DNA of 15,466 nt from an uncultured Bacteroidota bacterium (GTDB taxonomy: Bacteria > Bacteroidota > Bacteroidia > UBA7662), in assembly GCA_903908015.1 (NCBI GenBank), contig CAIVQI010000080.1, positions 1 to 15,466 of the forward strand, given 5' to 3'. Positions 1 through 6,528 of this stretch are shown here, one piece after another (positions within the stretch are counted from its first letter, which is position 1; each line of letters starts with the position of its first letter). Position numbers and translations under genes: made by a program. The notes beneath the pieces were generated by a model. That model was not told where the DNA came from and searched no databases. It was given only the letters and a program-made list of their open reading frames with translations.

Positions 1-136
1 AACTGACTTAAAATTAACAATATACATTCAGAAATGCAACATTTTTCTTAATTTATTTATCAAAATTTTTAGCTCTTTTTACCCCGAAACTTTAGTTAAA
101 TTTTGATTAACCACTCTACACTTCTTCAGTACGCTT

Positions 137-144
137 TATATTTG
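137..144 (+). promoter_or_regulatory. Bacteroidota-type -7 promoter box
   Basis: TATATTTG matches the Bacteroidota housekeeping -7 consensus TAnnTTTG exactly. It lies 17 bases before the ATG at 162, giving a short leader typical of this phylum. No convincing -33 TTG element is seen at the usual distance; the nearest TTTTG (101-105) is too far upstream. The surrounding 1-161 stretch is AT-rich and shows no gene. Confidence 0.6.
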
Positions 145-161
145 CCCTAAACCTACATCTT

Positions 162-554
162 ATGAAAAAAATCCTTTTATCTCTTACCCTTTTGTTGATG
201 GCCTCATGGTCGATGGCCGCCACCACTGCTGCTGACTTCTTGTTGGACGAGCAATCTCTTCAAACTGAAATGTCTGCCCTCAACCAACTTGAGCAGGATT
301 TTTCAGCACCCACCTTCACCACCTCATCCAACAGTTCTGAATTGTTTGCGCAACACGGCCTTCAGCAGTCAGCCTTTGGTTTAGATGATATGGAATGGGG
401 ACCATTTGCTTGGGGTTTCTGCTGCTGGCCGGTTGGCTTCTTCGTGGTGGCCATCAACTCCAATAAATCCAAGAACGAAAAACTTTCTTTCTGGATTGGT
501 ACCGGTGTTAGCGTGGTTTTGTCTGCCATCAGCAGCTTGTCTGCAGGCTCCTAA
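162..554 (+). CDS. Small exported protein with WGFCCWP motif, function unknown
   Basis: A 130-residue protein with a clear Sec signal peptide (MKKILLSLTLLLMASWSMA, cleavage near residue 19-20). Residues 20-75 are polar, Ser/Thr/Gln-rich and probably flexible. Two hydrophobic segments follow: about 80-99, containing GPFAWGFCCWPVGFF with two adjacent cysteines between tryptophans, and about 107-128 (FWIGTGVSVVLSAISSL), separated by a short charged loop NSNKSKNEK. This suggests a helical hairpin inserted in a membrane after export. The gene has its own promoter box at 137-144 and is followed after 23 bases by an intrinsic terminator, so it may be made in larger amounts than the downstream genes. 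I do not recognise a named family; small Bacteroidota proteins with a similar CCWP hairpin come to mind, but I cannot confirm them. Role in the neighbouring envelope cluster is inference. Confidence 0.75.
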   Translation: MKKILLSLTLLLMASWSMAATTAADFLLDEQSLQTEMSALNQLEQDFSAPTFTTSSNSSELFAQHGLQQSAFGLDDMEWGPFAWGFCCWPVGFFVVAINSNKSKNEKLSFWIGTGVSVVLSAISSLSAGS

Positions 555-556
555 GC

Positions 557-1339
557 ATGATTCGATCGATAAAATTGAGCGCCCTTCGCGGGCGCTTTTT
601 TTTGCTCAAAACGACCAGTCTGTGGGTGATGGCATGGATGATGGCATTTATATGCACCACGTCCATGCATCCAGTTCATGGCCAACAAGCCTATCGAATC
701 AAAGCAGAATGCACGGTCAAGTCGAAAGTAGTAGGTGGGAATGAAGCGGGACTAATATTGGGCACGGTCTTCTACGATGTGCGCATTGGTCGATTGATTT
801 TTGAAGTTAAATTTCCGCAGAAAGAAACTTGGGTTTTCATCGACAGTGTGCAATGGACGATCCGTAATGACACTTTAATTAATATTAAACCCAGTACGTT
901 AAAACCAAAACTGAGTGTGCTCCACTTAAGTCTAAACCAACAACTGGGAGGATTTGGGCTCGAACAATCGGGCTACAGCATGTCTGAAGTCAAAACCGAT
1001 CAGGGGCTGGTCATCAGTGGCTGGTCTCCCCCAGCCGCTGCGCGTAAAAAAATGGGACGAATTGCCCTCGCAAGTCGTGACAGGCAACTAATCTCTGTAA
1101 TATTTTATCATCCAGACGGCCGAATATTGAGAAAACAGCATTTCCGGAAATACCAAAGAATCTCCAATGTTTCCCTGCCAACTGAAGTTGTCGATGAAAT
1201 TTTTGAGAAGGAAAAGAAGGTGTATCAAACAACCGAATACAAAAATATTGTGATCAATGAACAAACACCTGATTTTTATTATCGTCGCGATCCAAAGTAC
1301 CGCGACTTACCTCGTGGCACAGCCTCCCCCAAAAGGTAG
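557..1339 (+). CDS. Exported LolA-like protein (putative)
   Basis: A 260-residue protein with an N-terminal signal sequence (hydrophobic core about 19-35, likely cleavage after VHG at 41-43). The mature part is beta-rich with alternating hydrophobic patterns (GTVFYDVRIGRLIFEVKFPQ, then WVFIDSVQWTI, later LISVIFYHPDGRILRKQHF). It resembles the fold of LolA-type outer-membrane lipoprotein-sorting proteins seen in Bacteroidota; this assignment is by pattern only. The start is uncertain. ATG 557 lies 2 bases after the preceding stop but the terminator at 578-603 falls inside it. TTG 602 would give a classical signal peptide beginning MLKTTSLWVMAWMM and exclude the hairpin, while ATG 629 leaves no positive charge before the hydrophobic core. 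The 3' end overlaps the next gene by 83 bases. Confidence 0.7.
   Translation: MIRSIKLSALRGRFFLLKTTSLWVMAWMMAFICTTSMHPVHGQQAYRIKAECTVKSKVVGGNEAGLILGTVFYDVRIGRLIFEVKFPQKETWVFIDSVQWTIRNDTLINIKPSTLKPKLSVLHLSLNQQLGGFGLEQSGYSMSEVKTDQGLVISGWSPPAAARKKMGRIALASRDRQLISVIFYHPDGRILRKQHFRKYQRISNVSLPTEVVDEIFEKEKKVYQTTEYKNIVINEQTPDFYYRRDPKYRDLPRGTASPKR
578..603 (+). terminator. Intrinsic (rho-independent) terminator
   Basis: Perfect 7-bp GC-rich stem AGCGCCC (578-584) and GGGCGCT (590-596) with a 5-base loop TTCGC, followed directly by a run of eight T (596-603). It lies just after the first gene but inside the longest reading of the second one (ATG at 557), where it would encode part of LRGRFF. It either ends the transcript of the first gene or works as a partial terminator that lowers expression of the following cluster. 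Confidence 0.85.
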
Positions 1340-1712
1340 CTCAATAGTGGACTGGCCCTTGATGCCCGTCAAACCAGTGAAGGAATTTGGACGTGCTGAG
1401 GCAACCCCTAACCCCCGACATGAGTGGGACTGGTTGGCGTTTGCTTCGTACAGATTTTACAAAAAACATATTTCCTCGCAGGATGCCATCAGCTGTACTT
1501 TTGAGCCGAGCTGCTCTACTTATGGATTACATGCCATACGACACCTCGGGGCTTTTGCGGGTATTGGCGCCACATTTGATCGTTTATCTCGATGCCATGG
1601 CTGGAACCGCGGGGCGTACGATGTTGAGGTTTCGAGTGGACTCAATTTGGATCCCATTGGGTTAATTCACCCGAAACAAAAAATCAAAAAAATCCACCAA
1701 AACACGCCATGA
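1257..1712 (+). CDS. yidD: YidD-family protein with an N-terminal signal peptide
   Basis: A 151-residue protein. Residues about 58-125 match the YidD (membrane protein insertion efficiency factor) family: YRFYKKHIS, then CTFEPSCSTYG with Cys80 and Cys86, an HLGAFAGI segment, and RLSRCHGWNRGAYD with Cys113, the usual three-cysteine arrangement. Ordinary YidD is about 70-90 residues, cytoplasmic and held to the inner membrane by an amphipathic helix, where it is linked to YidC-dependent insertion. Here residues 1-22 (MNKHLIFIIVAIQSTATYLVAQ) look like a Sec signal peptide ending in AQ, which would place the domain outside the cytoplasm. That stretch lies wholly inside the 83-base overlap with the preceding gene. 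A start at ATG 1362 (residue 36) would remove both overlap and signal, so the start is not certain. The last bases overlap the next gene as ATGA. Confidence 0.8.
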   Translation: MNKHLIFIIVAIQSTATYLVAQPPPKGSSIVDWPLMPVKPVKEFGRAEATPNPRHEWDWLAFASYRFYKKHISSQDAISCTFEPSCSTYGLHAIRHLGAFAGIGATFDRLSRCHGWNRGAYDVEVSSGLNLDPIGLIHPKQKIKKIHQNTP

Positions 1713-2461
1713 GATATTTGACACTTTGCTGCTTTATGGCATTGTTTATTCCAAAATTCAGCATAGCGCAGCAAAATACGGATTCAGAATTTGCACGCTA
1801 CTTGATGGCGACAGGCCAAACACAACTCGGACGTTTAGAATGGGAACGCCTTCATTTTCATTCGCCTGGCGACACCAACGTTCTGATTGGCTACCGTGAT
1901 GCGCTTCGCATCGAACGAGCGCATGAAAGAGCCCTCCTACTCGGGCGACAATTCTTGGAATCCAAATTCCCATTGACAACGGAGACCATTCTGTCTATCC
2001 AAACAGAATGTGCTCGAGATGCCATGTGGGCAAAAAAATACCCCATAGCCCTGGGAATCGTCGACACCCTGCTATTATCTCAATCTGAATCCCATAGCGC
2101 CCGCAACCAAGCTTGGAAAATTGGAATAAATAGCTTAATTCACCAGCAAAACGTCCCAAAGACATATTCTGTAACGAAAGCAGTCGTCCTATCTGCTTTG
2201 GTTCCGGGTAGTGGCAAAATCTATACCGGCGCATGGAAAGATGGTCTAACAAGTTTCTTATTTGTGGCGGCGAATGTCTGGAGTAGTTATAGGGGATTTT
2301 CGACGGGTAGACCGGGATATGGGTACACCTTTGCCGCAATCGGTGCAGGATTTTATTGGGGCAATATTTATGGAACAAGGCAATGGGCACGCCACATGAA
2401 CCGCATGAATACCCAAAAATGGGAAAACGAGCTAGTGGATCATCTCACATCGATGCCTTAA
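1709..2461 (+). CDS. Exported TPR-like protein with C-terminal PGSG membrane segment
   Basis: A 250-residue protein with a signal peptide (MRYLTLCCFMALFIPKFSIA, cleavage before QQ). Residues about 24-150 are predicted alpha-helical and resemble degenerate TPR repeats (YLMATGQTQLGRLEWERL, then a second repeat-like helix pair around 62-86). Residues 157-225 hold the motif SALVPGSGKIYTG followed by hydrophobic stretches at about 180-193 and 207-221 ending in FYWGNIYGTRQWA. This resembles the LPGxGQxY membrane domains (DUF5683-like) common in Bacteroidota. The start overlaps the yidD stop as ATGA, which points to translational coupling. The following gene encodes a protein with the same order of parts, so the two are probably paralogues. 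No enzymatic residues are seen; a structural or envelope-assembly role is inferred from context. Confidence 0.75.
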   Translation: MRYLTLCCFMALFIPKFSIAQQNTDSEFARYLMATGQTQLGRLEWERLHFHSPGDTNVLIGYRDALRIERAHERALLLGRQFLESKFPLTTETILSIQTECARDAMWAKKYPIALGIVDTLLLSQSESHSARNQAWKIGINSLIHQQNVPKTYSVTKAVVLSALVPGSGKIYTGAWKDGLTSFLFVAANVWSSYRGFSTGRPGYGYTFAAIGAGFYWGNIYGTRQWARHMNRMNTQKWENELVDHLTSMP

Positions 2462-2462
2462 A

Positions 2463-3377
2463 ATGAAAATTCTACTCATGATCATCTTGCTCGTGGGCAC
2501 AAGTGGTCAACTGCCCCTGCTGGCCAACAACGCTATGGGTGGGTCGACCGACACCACCAACCAATGGATATCTGGTCATCAATTACAAGAACAAAAAAAA
2601 TTTCTTTTAGCCATTTTAGAGTACAATCGCCTCCTCCATCAATTTCCCACCTACTCATCCAAGAACCTTGTTTATCTCAGGATTGCTCAGTGTTACGACT
2701 CTATTGGACAACCAGCTCAAGCCCAACGATACTACGAGGAGGCACTCCACGCTACTCCTCAAGCTGACCCACTGGTGCAATGGCTCATGCTCTTGAATGC
2801 CAAAAATCGAATTTTACAAGGGAAATTTGCGCCAGCATTAACTGAACTGTACAGTTTAGATACCCTGAATTTGGGTGAAGAAATGGTCGATCTATATCAT
2901 ATACTCGCTGCTGTGGCCCTTCACCACCTCGGTTCATCGGATCAGTGCAAACATCATTTATCACAACTAGATGTTGATCAAGAACACCTCAAAAAATACG
3001 ATCGCAGCATATCAGCATCACAGCGGCCCAACCCAAATTCGGCCATGATCATGAGCGCCATTCTTCCGGGAGCTGGTCAACTGTATGCAGGATCAAAACA
3101 GGAAGCACTTAATTCCTTCGCGATCAATGCATTTTTTTTGGCAGTAACCCTACGCACCGCACAGTTTGTACGTGTATTTGATGTAGTTGTTGCTGTTCTC
3201 CCTTGGTTTCAACGCTATTATGTGGGAGGCTACAACCGCGCGTCGGTACTTGCTTTTCAGAAACAAATGAAAAAGCGAGATGCCTCCTTGAACAACGTTT
3301 TAAAAGAGATTCCAAAAAACAGGATGCCGCCTGACTACTTCAGGGCTTCAAAGCTTAATCCTAATTCAATGAATTGA
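2463..3377 (+). CDS. Exported TPR protein with C-terminal PGAG membrane segment
   Basis: A 304-residue protein with a signal peptide (MKILLMIILLVGTSGQLPLLA, cleavage near 21). TPR-like helices run from about 33 to 165, including QEQKKFLLAILEYNRLLHQFP (40-61) and LRIAQCYDSIGQPAQAQRYYEEAL (72-95), a near-canonical TPR pair. Residues 197-268 contain SAILPGAGQLYAG, then hydrophobic segments at about 218-232 and 237-250 and the tail RYYVGGYNRASV. This parallels the motif and order in the preceding protein, so a tandem paralogue is likely. It starts one base after the preceding stop and ends the plus-strand run. Its 3' end overlaps the convergent rplT gene by 17 bases, and no terminator is visible between them. 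Function not known. Confidence 0.75.
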   Translation: MKILLMIILLVGTSGQLPLLANNAMGGSTDTTNQWISGHQLQEQKKFLLAILEYNRLLHQFPTYSSKNLVYLRIAQCYDSIGQPAQAQRYYEEALHATPQADPLVQWLMLLNAKNRILQGKFAPALTELYSLDTLNLGEEMVDLYHILAAVALHHLGSSDQCKHHLSQLDVDQEHLKKYDRSISASQRPNPNSAMIMSAILPGAGQLYAGSKQEALNSFAINAFFLAVTLRTAQFVRVFDVVVAVLPWFQRYYVGGYNRASVLAFQKQMKKRDASLNNVLKEIPKNRMPPDYFRASKLNPNSMN

Positions 3378-3705
3378 GGATGGCTTTAAAGGTTTCTGGG
3401 TGGTTCATGGCTAAATCAGCCAATACCTTACGGTTCATTCCCATACCTGAACGGGTGTATTGACCCATGAAGGTAGAATAACTCATGCCTTCCTGACGGG
3501 TAGCCGCATTGAGACGTGTAATCCACAGTTGGCGGAAGTAACGGCGACGGGCTTTGCGGTCGCGATAAGAATAGCCAAGTGCCTTTTCTACGGCATTCTT
3601 GGCAACAGTGTAAACAGTGGAGCGGGTTGTGAAATACCCTTTGGCCATCGCCATAATTTTCTTGCGGCGGGCACGTGAAGCGACATGGTTGACGGATCTA
3701 GGCAT
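3361..3705 (-). CDS. rplT: 50S ribosomal protein L20
   Basis: A 114-residue protein of normal L20 length. The N-terminus MPRSVNHVASRARRKKIMAMAKGY is the basic extension that runs into 23S rRNA, followed by the conserved ALGYSYRDRKARRRYFRQLWITRLNAATR stretch and the C-terminal globular part ending in HPETFKAILNSLN. L20 is needed early in 50S assembly and in several bacteria represses its own operon through the mRNA. It is the last gene of thrS-infC-rpmI-rplT, 57 bases after rpmI. Its TAG stop lies inside the end of the convergent plus-strand gene. Confidence 0.97.
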   Translation of the reverse strand: MPRSVNHVASRARRKKIMAMAKGYFTTRSTVYTVAKNAVEKALGYSYRDRKARRRYFRQLWITRLNAATRQEGMSYSTFMGQYTRSGMGMNRKVLADLAMNHPETFKAILNSLN

Positions 3706-3762
3706 GGGGGTTGGTTTGCGTCAGTGGCACAAAGGCGCTTGTAAACTGACTGGTTTAATAAA

Positions 3763-3963
3763 TTATTTTCCTATGGTGAGCAGGCGACGAATGAGCGACT
3801 CGTTGGTGGTGTCGACCAGACCCGAAGCAGACAGATGACGCTTACGTACCTTCGACATTTTTGTGAGGATGTGCCGCTTGTAGGCATGCTTCCTCTTGAT
3901 TTTACCAGTTCCGGTGAGGGCAAAGCGCTTTTTCGCACCAGAATTTGTCTTCATTTTAGGCAT
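3763..3963 (-). CDS. rpmI: 50S ribosomal protein L35
   Basis: A 66-residue basic protein beginning MPKMKTNSGAKKRFALTGTG and continuing KIKRKHAYKRHILTKMSKVRKRHL, the standard L35 sequence pattern and length. ATG at 3961-3963 was chosen because family members start with MPKMKT; the reading frame also extends to a TTG at 3972 (adding MPD), which is unlikely to be used. It is in the conserved infC-rpmI-rplT order, 17 bases after infC. Confidence 0.97.
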   Translation of the reverse strand: MPKMKTNSGAKKRFALTGTGKIKRKHAYKRHILTKMSKVRKRHLSASGLVDTTNESLIRRLLTIGK

Positions 3964-3980
3964 ATCAGGCAATTTTACAG

Positions 3981-4538
3981 TTACTTCGACTTGGAGGATT
4001 TTGGAGCCAAATGCAGAAACATGCGCTTACCTTCTAATTTCGGTAAACTCTCTACCTTGCTTTGGTCCTCAAGACGGGACGCAAAGGTAAGCAAAAGAAG
4101 TTCTCCCCGCTCCTTAAAAACAATTGCTCTTCCACGAAACTGAACATATGCCTTAATTTTGGCTCCCTCCTCTAAAAATTTCTGGGCATGCTTCAGTTTA
4201 AATTCAAAATCATGTTCATCGGTATTGGGGCCAAAACGAATCTCCTTCACCACTGTTTTCTGGGCATTCGCCTTTATTTCCTTTTCTCTTTTCTTTTTCT
4301 CGTATAAGAATTTGCTGTAGTCCGTGACCCTACATACAGGAGGTGTCGCATTCTCAGAAATCACCACCAAATCCAAACCGATATCTTGGGCAATTTTCCG
4401 AGCATCGGATATTTTGTAGATTCCTGGCTCCAAGTTATCACCAACCAAGCGAACCTCCGGGAAACGGATGTTTTCGTTGATCGGCTCAATGGGTTTTTCC
4501 TTCCTGAAACGGTTAGGTTGACGTACGGGTAGTGCTAT
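3981..4538 (-). CDS. infC: Translation initiation factor IF-3, non-ATG start
   Basis: IF3 binds the 30S subunit and proofreads the start codon and initiator tRNA. The N-domain signature PINENIRFPEVRLVGDN leads to PPVCRVTDYSKFLYEKKK, and the C-domain has KEIRFGPNTDEHDFEFKLKHA and RGRAIVFKERGE, ending LEGKRMFLHLAPK. The frame is open from a TAA at 4557-4559, but between it and a TTG at 4448 (inside the conserved VRLVGDN) there is no ATG, GTG, TTG or CTG. I place the start at ATA 4536-4538, giving 185 residues beginning (M)ALPVRQPNRFRKEKP, a basic N-terminus like other Bacteroidota IF3s. The alternative is ATT 4488-4490, with an AGGAAGG eight bases upstream, leaving only three residues before the conserved IN. 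Rare starts such as AUU are established for infC, where IF3 represses itself by rejecting the codon. It lies 30 bases after thrS. Confidence 0.9.
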   Translation of the reverse strand: MALPVRQPNRFRKEKPIEPINENIRFPEVRLVGDNLEPGIYKISDARKIAQDIGLDLVVISENATPPVCRVTDYSKFLYEKKKREKEIKANAQKTVVKEIRFGPNTDEHDFEFKLKHAQKFLEEGAKIKAYVQFRGRAIVFKERGELLLLTFASRLEDQSKVESLPKLEGKRMFLHLAPKSSKSK

Positions 4539-4568
4539 GGCGTGAAAATTTAAAGGTTAAGCAACGGA

Positions 4569-6509
4569 TTAATTGTAGGAAATGGCATCGATTTCAGCAC
4601 GAATGCGCGACAAAAATGCATCAAAAGACTCAGTGCCTTGGTCACCCTCCCCATGCTTGCGAACGGAAACCAGCTGCTGCTGGACTTCCTTTTCGCCTAT
4701 AACCAGCATATATGGCGTTTTCTGAAGTTCAGCATCCCGGATTTTACGGCCGATTTTTTCATCCCTGAGGTCAATGACAGGGCGAATATCGTGTTTTCTG
4801 AGCATTTCAACAAGGGTTTGGGCATAATCTTCGAACTTTTCGCTGATCGGGAGTACGGCAACTTGCTCTGGCGCCAACCAGAGTGGCAAATTTCCACCAC
4901 AATGTTCAATTAACACAGCAACAAACCGCTCCATAGAGCCAAAAGGAGCCCTATGAATCATCACCGGCCTGTATTTTTGGTTGTCAGACCCAGTGTATTC
5001 AAGACCGAAACGTTCGGGAAGATTATAGTCGACCTGAATGGTACCCAGTTGCCATTTCCTTCCCAAGGCATCCCGAACCATAAAATCAAGTTTGGGACCG
5101 TAGAAAGCCGCTTCGCCAGGTACTTGCTCGGCAGCCATCCCCTTCTCTGCGGTAGCCTCTATAATGGCCTGCTCAGAACGCGACCAACTTTCGTCACTCC
5201 CAATGTATTTCTGTCGGTTTTCGGGGTCGCGAAGTGAAATCTGGGCATGATATTCTGTGAAACCAAGCGCCTGAAATACGTGCAACACTAAGTCTATGAC
5301 CTTTTTAAACTCCTCCTTCACCTGATCTTCCCGGCAGAACAGATGCGCGTCGTCTTGGGTGAAACCACGCACTCTGGTGAGACCGTGCAATTCGCCATGT
5401 TGTTCATAACGATAAACGGTGCCAAACTCGGCCAAACGAAGAGGTAAGTCGCGGTATGATCGGGGTTTGCTTTTATAGATTTCACAATGATGCGGACAAT
5501 TCATGGGTTTCAACAAGTACTCCTCTCCTTCGTGGGGGGTATATATGGGCCTAAACGAATCTTGTCCGTATTTTTCCCAGTGGCCCGAGGTCTCATAAAG
5601 CGCTTTGGAACCTATATGTGGGGTTATCACCTGTAGATAACCTGCCGCTACCTGTGCCTTTCGCATGAATTGTTCCAATGACTCCCGCAGCATGGCGCCC
5701 CTGGGCAGCCAAAGTGGAAGTCCCATGCCCACATTTTCACTGAACGTAAACAATTCCAATTCCCTTCCCAATTTGCGGTGATCGCGCTTTTTGGCCTCCT
5801 CCATCAGTGTCAAATGCTGGGCGAGTTCCTTGGATGTGGGAAATGTGATGGCATATACCCTGGTCAATTGCGCGTTTTTTTCGTTTCCGCGCCAATAGGC
5901 CCCAGCTACCGAGGTAATTTTTATCGCTTTAATTTTCCCAGTATGGGGGATGTGCGGGCCCCTACACAGATCGGTGAAATTGCCCTGCTTGTAGAACGTA
6001 ATCGTTCCATCATCAAGGCCATCGATCAACTCCAATTTATAAGGATCGCCCTTTGTTCTGAAATACGTTTGCGCGTCGACTTTACTCACTTCTTGTCTTT
6101 CGAAGCGAACTTCGCGCGCAGCCAATTCAGTCATTTTTTGTTCAACCCGTTCGAAATCATCTTGGCCAAAAGAATGACCATTGAAGTCGATATCGTAGTA
6201 GAATCCATGCTCGATGGGCGGTCCAATACCCAGTCTAATTCCTGGATAGAGGTCCTCCAAAGCCTCGGCGAGGAGGTGTGCTGATGAATGCCAAAACGCA
6301 TACTTCCCACCTTGATCCTCCCATTTCAGCAATTTTAGGTTGCAGTGCCCCACCAATGGACGATGCAGATCCCACAGTTGACCGTCTACCTCAGCCACCA
6401 GCACTGCGCGGGCAAGACCTTCGCTGATCGACAATGCCAAGTCGTAAGGTGTACTTCCATCTGGTGCCTGGCGAACCGAACCATCGGGAAGCGTTATTTG
6501 TAAGCTCAT
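4569..6509 (-). CDS. thrS: Threonyl-tRNA synthetase
   Basis: A 646-residue class II synthetase of usual length that charges tRNA-Thr. Domains in order: TGS (1-62, ITLPDGSVRQAPDGSTPYDLA); editing domain with HSSAH at 74-78 and LCRGPH around Cys182/His186, which clears mischarged Ser-tRNA; catalytic core from about 245 with zinc ligands Cys338 (MNCPHH), His389 (DDAHLF) and His519 (IHRAPFGS), class II motif 2 near LRLAEFGTVYRYE and motif 3 in GSMERFVAVLIEH; anticodon-binding domain from about 548 (VAVLPIS, DLRDEKIGRKIRDAE). ATG 6507-6509 is preceded by AGAGAGG, a good Shine-Dalgarno sequence and unusual here. It starts 19 bases after the TPR gene and leads into infC-rpmI-rplT. Confidence 0.98.
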   Translation of the reverse strand: MSLQITLPDGSVRQAPDGSTPYDLALSISEGLARAVLVAEVDGQLWDLHRPLVGHCNLKLLKWEDQGGKYAFWHSSAHLLAEALEDLYPGIRLGIGPPIEHGFYYDIDFNGHSFGQDDFERVEQKMTELAAREVRFERQEVSKVDAQTYFRTKGDPYKLELIDGLDDGTITFYKQGNFTDLCRGPHIPHTGKIKAIKITSVAGAYWRGNEKNAQLTRVYAITFPTSKELAQHLTLMEEAKKRDHRKLGRELELFTFSENVGMGLPLWLPRGAMLRESLEQFMRKAQVAAGYLQVITPHIGSKALYETSGHWEKYGQDSFRPIYTPHEGEEYLLKPMNCPHHCEIYKSKPRSYRDLPLRLAEFGTVYRYEQHGELHGLTRVRGFTQDDAHLFCREDQVKEEFKKVIDLVLHVFQALGFTEYHAQISLRDPENRQKYIGSDESWSRSEQAIIEATAEKGMAAEQVPGEAAFYGPKLDFMVRDALGRKWQLGTIQVDYNLPERFGLEYTGSDNQKYRPVMIHRAPFGSMERFVAVLIEHCGGNLPLWLAPEQVAVLPISEKFEDYAQTLVEMLRKHDIRPVIDLRDEKIGRKIRDAELQKTPYMLVIGEKEVQQQLVSVRKHGEGDQGTESFDAFLSRIRAEIDAISYN

Positions 6510-6528
6510 TAATCCTCTCTTTTATATG

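Noticed and set aside
385..744. Open frame of 119 codons spanning the end of the first gene and the start of the second
   Set aside because: It runs across the terminator, overlaps two better-supported genes in another frame and has no signal peptide or family resemblance.
3310..3360. Possible terminator for the rplT operon (CCTGA-AGTAG-TCAGG read on the minus strand, followed by a T-run some bases later)
   Set aside because: The stem has only 5 bp, the T-run does not follow directly, and the region is coding for the opposite gene.
5778..6284. 168-codon plus-strand open frame opposite thrS
   Set aside because: It is fully antisense to strongly conserved thrS sequence and has no recognisable motif; a shadow of the thrS codon pattern.
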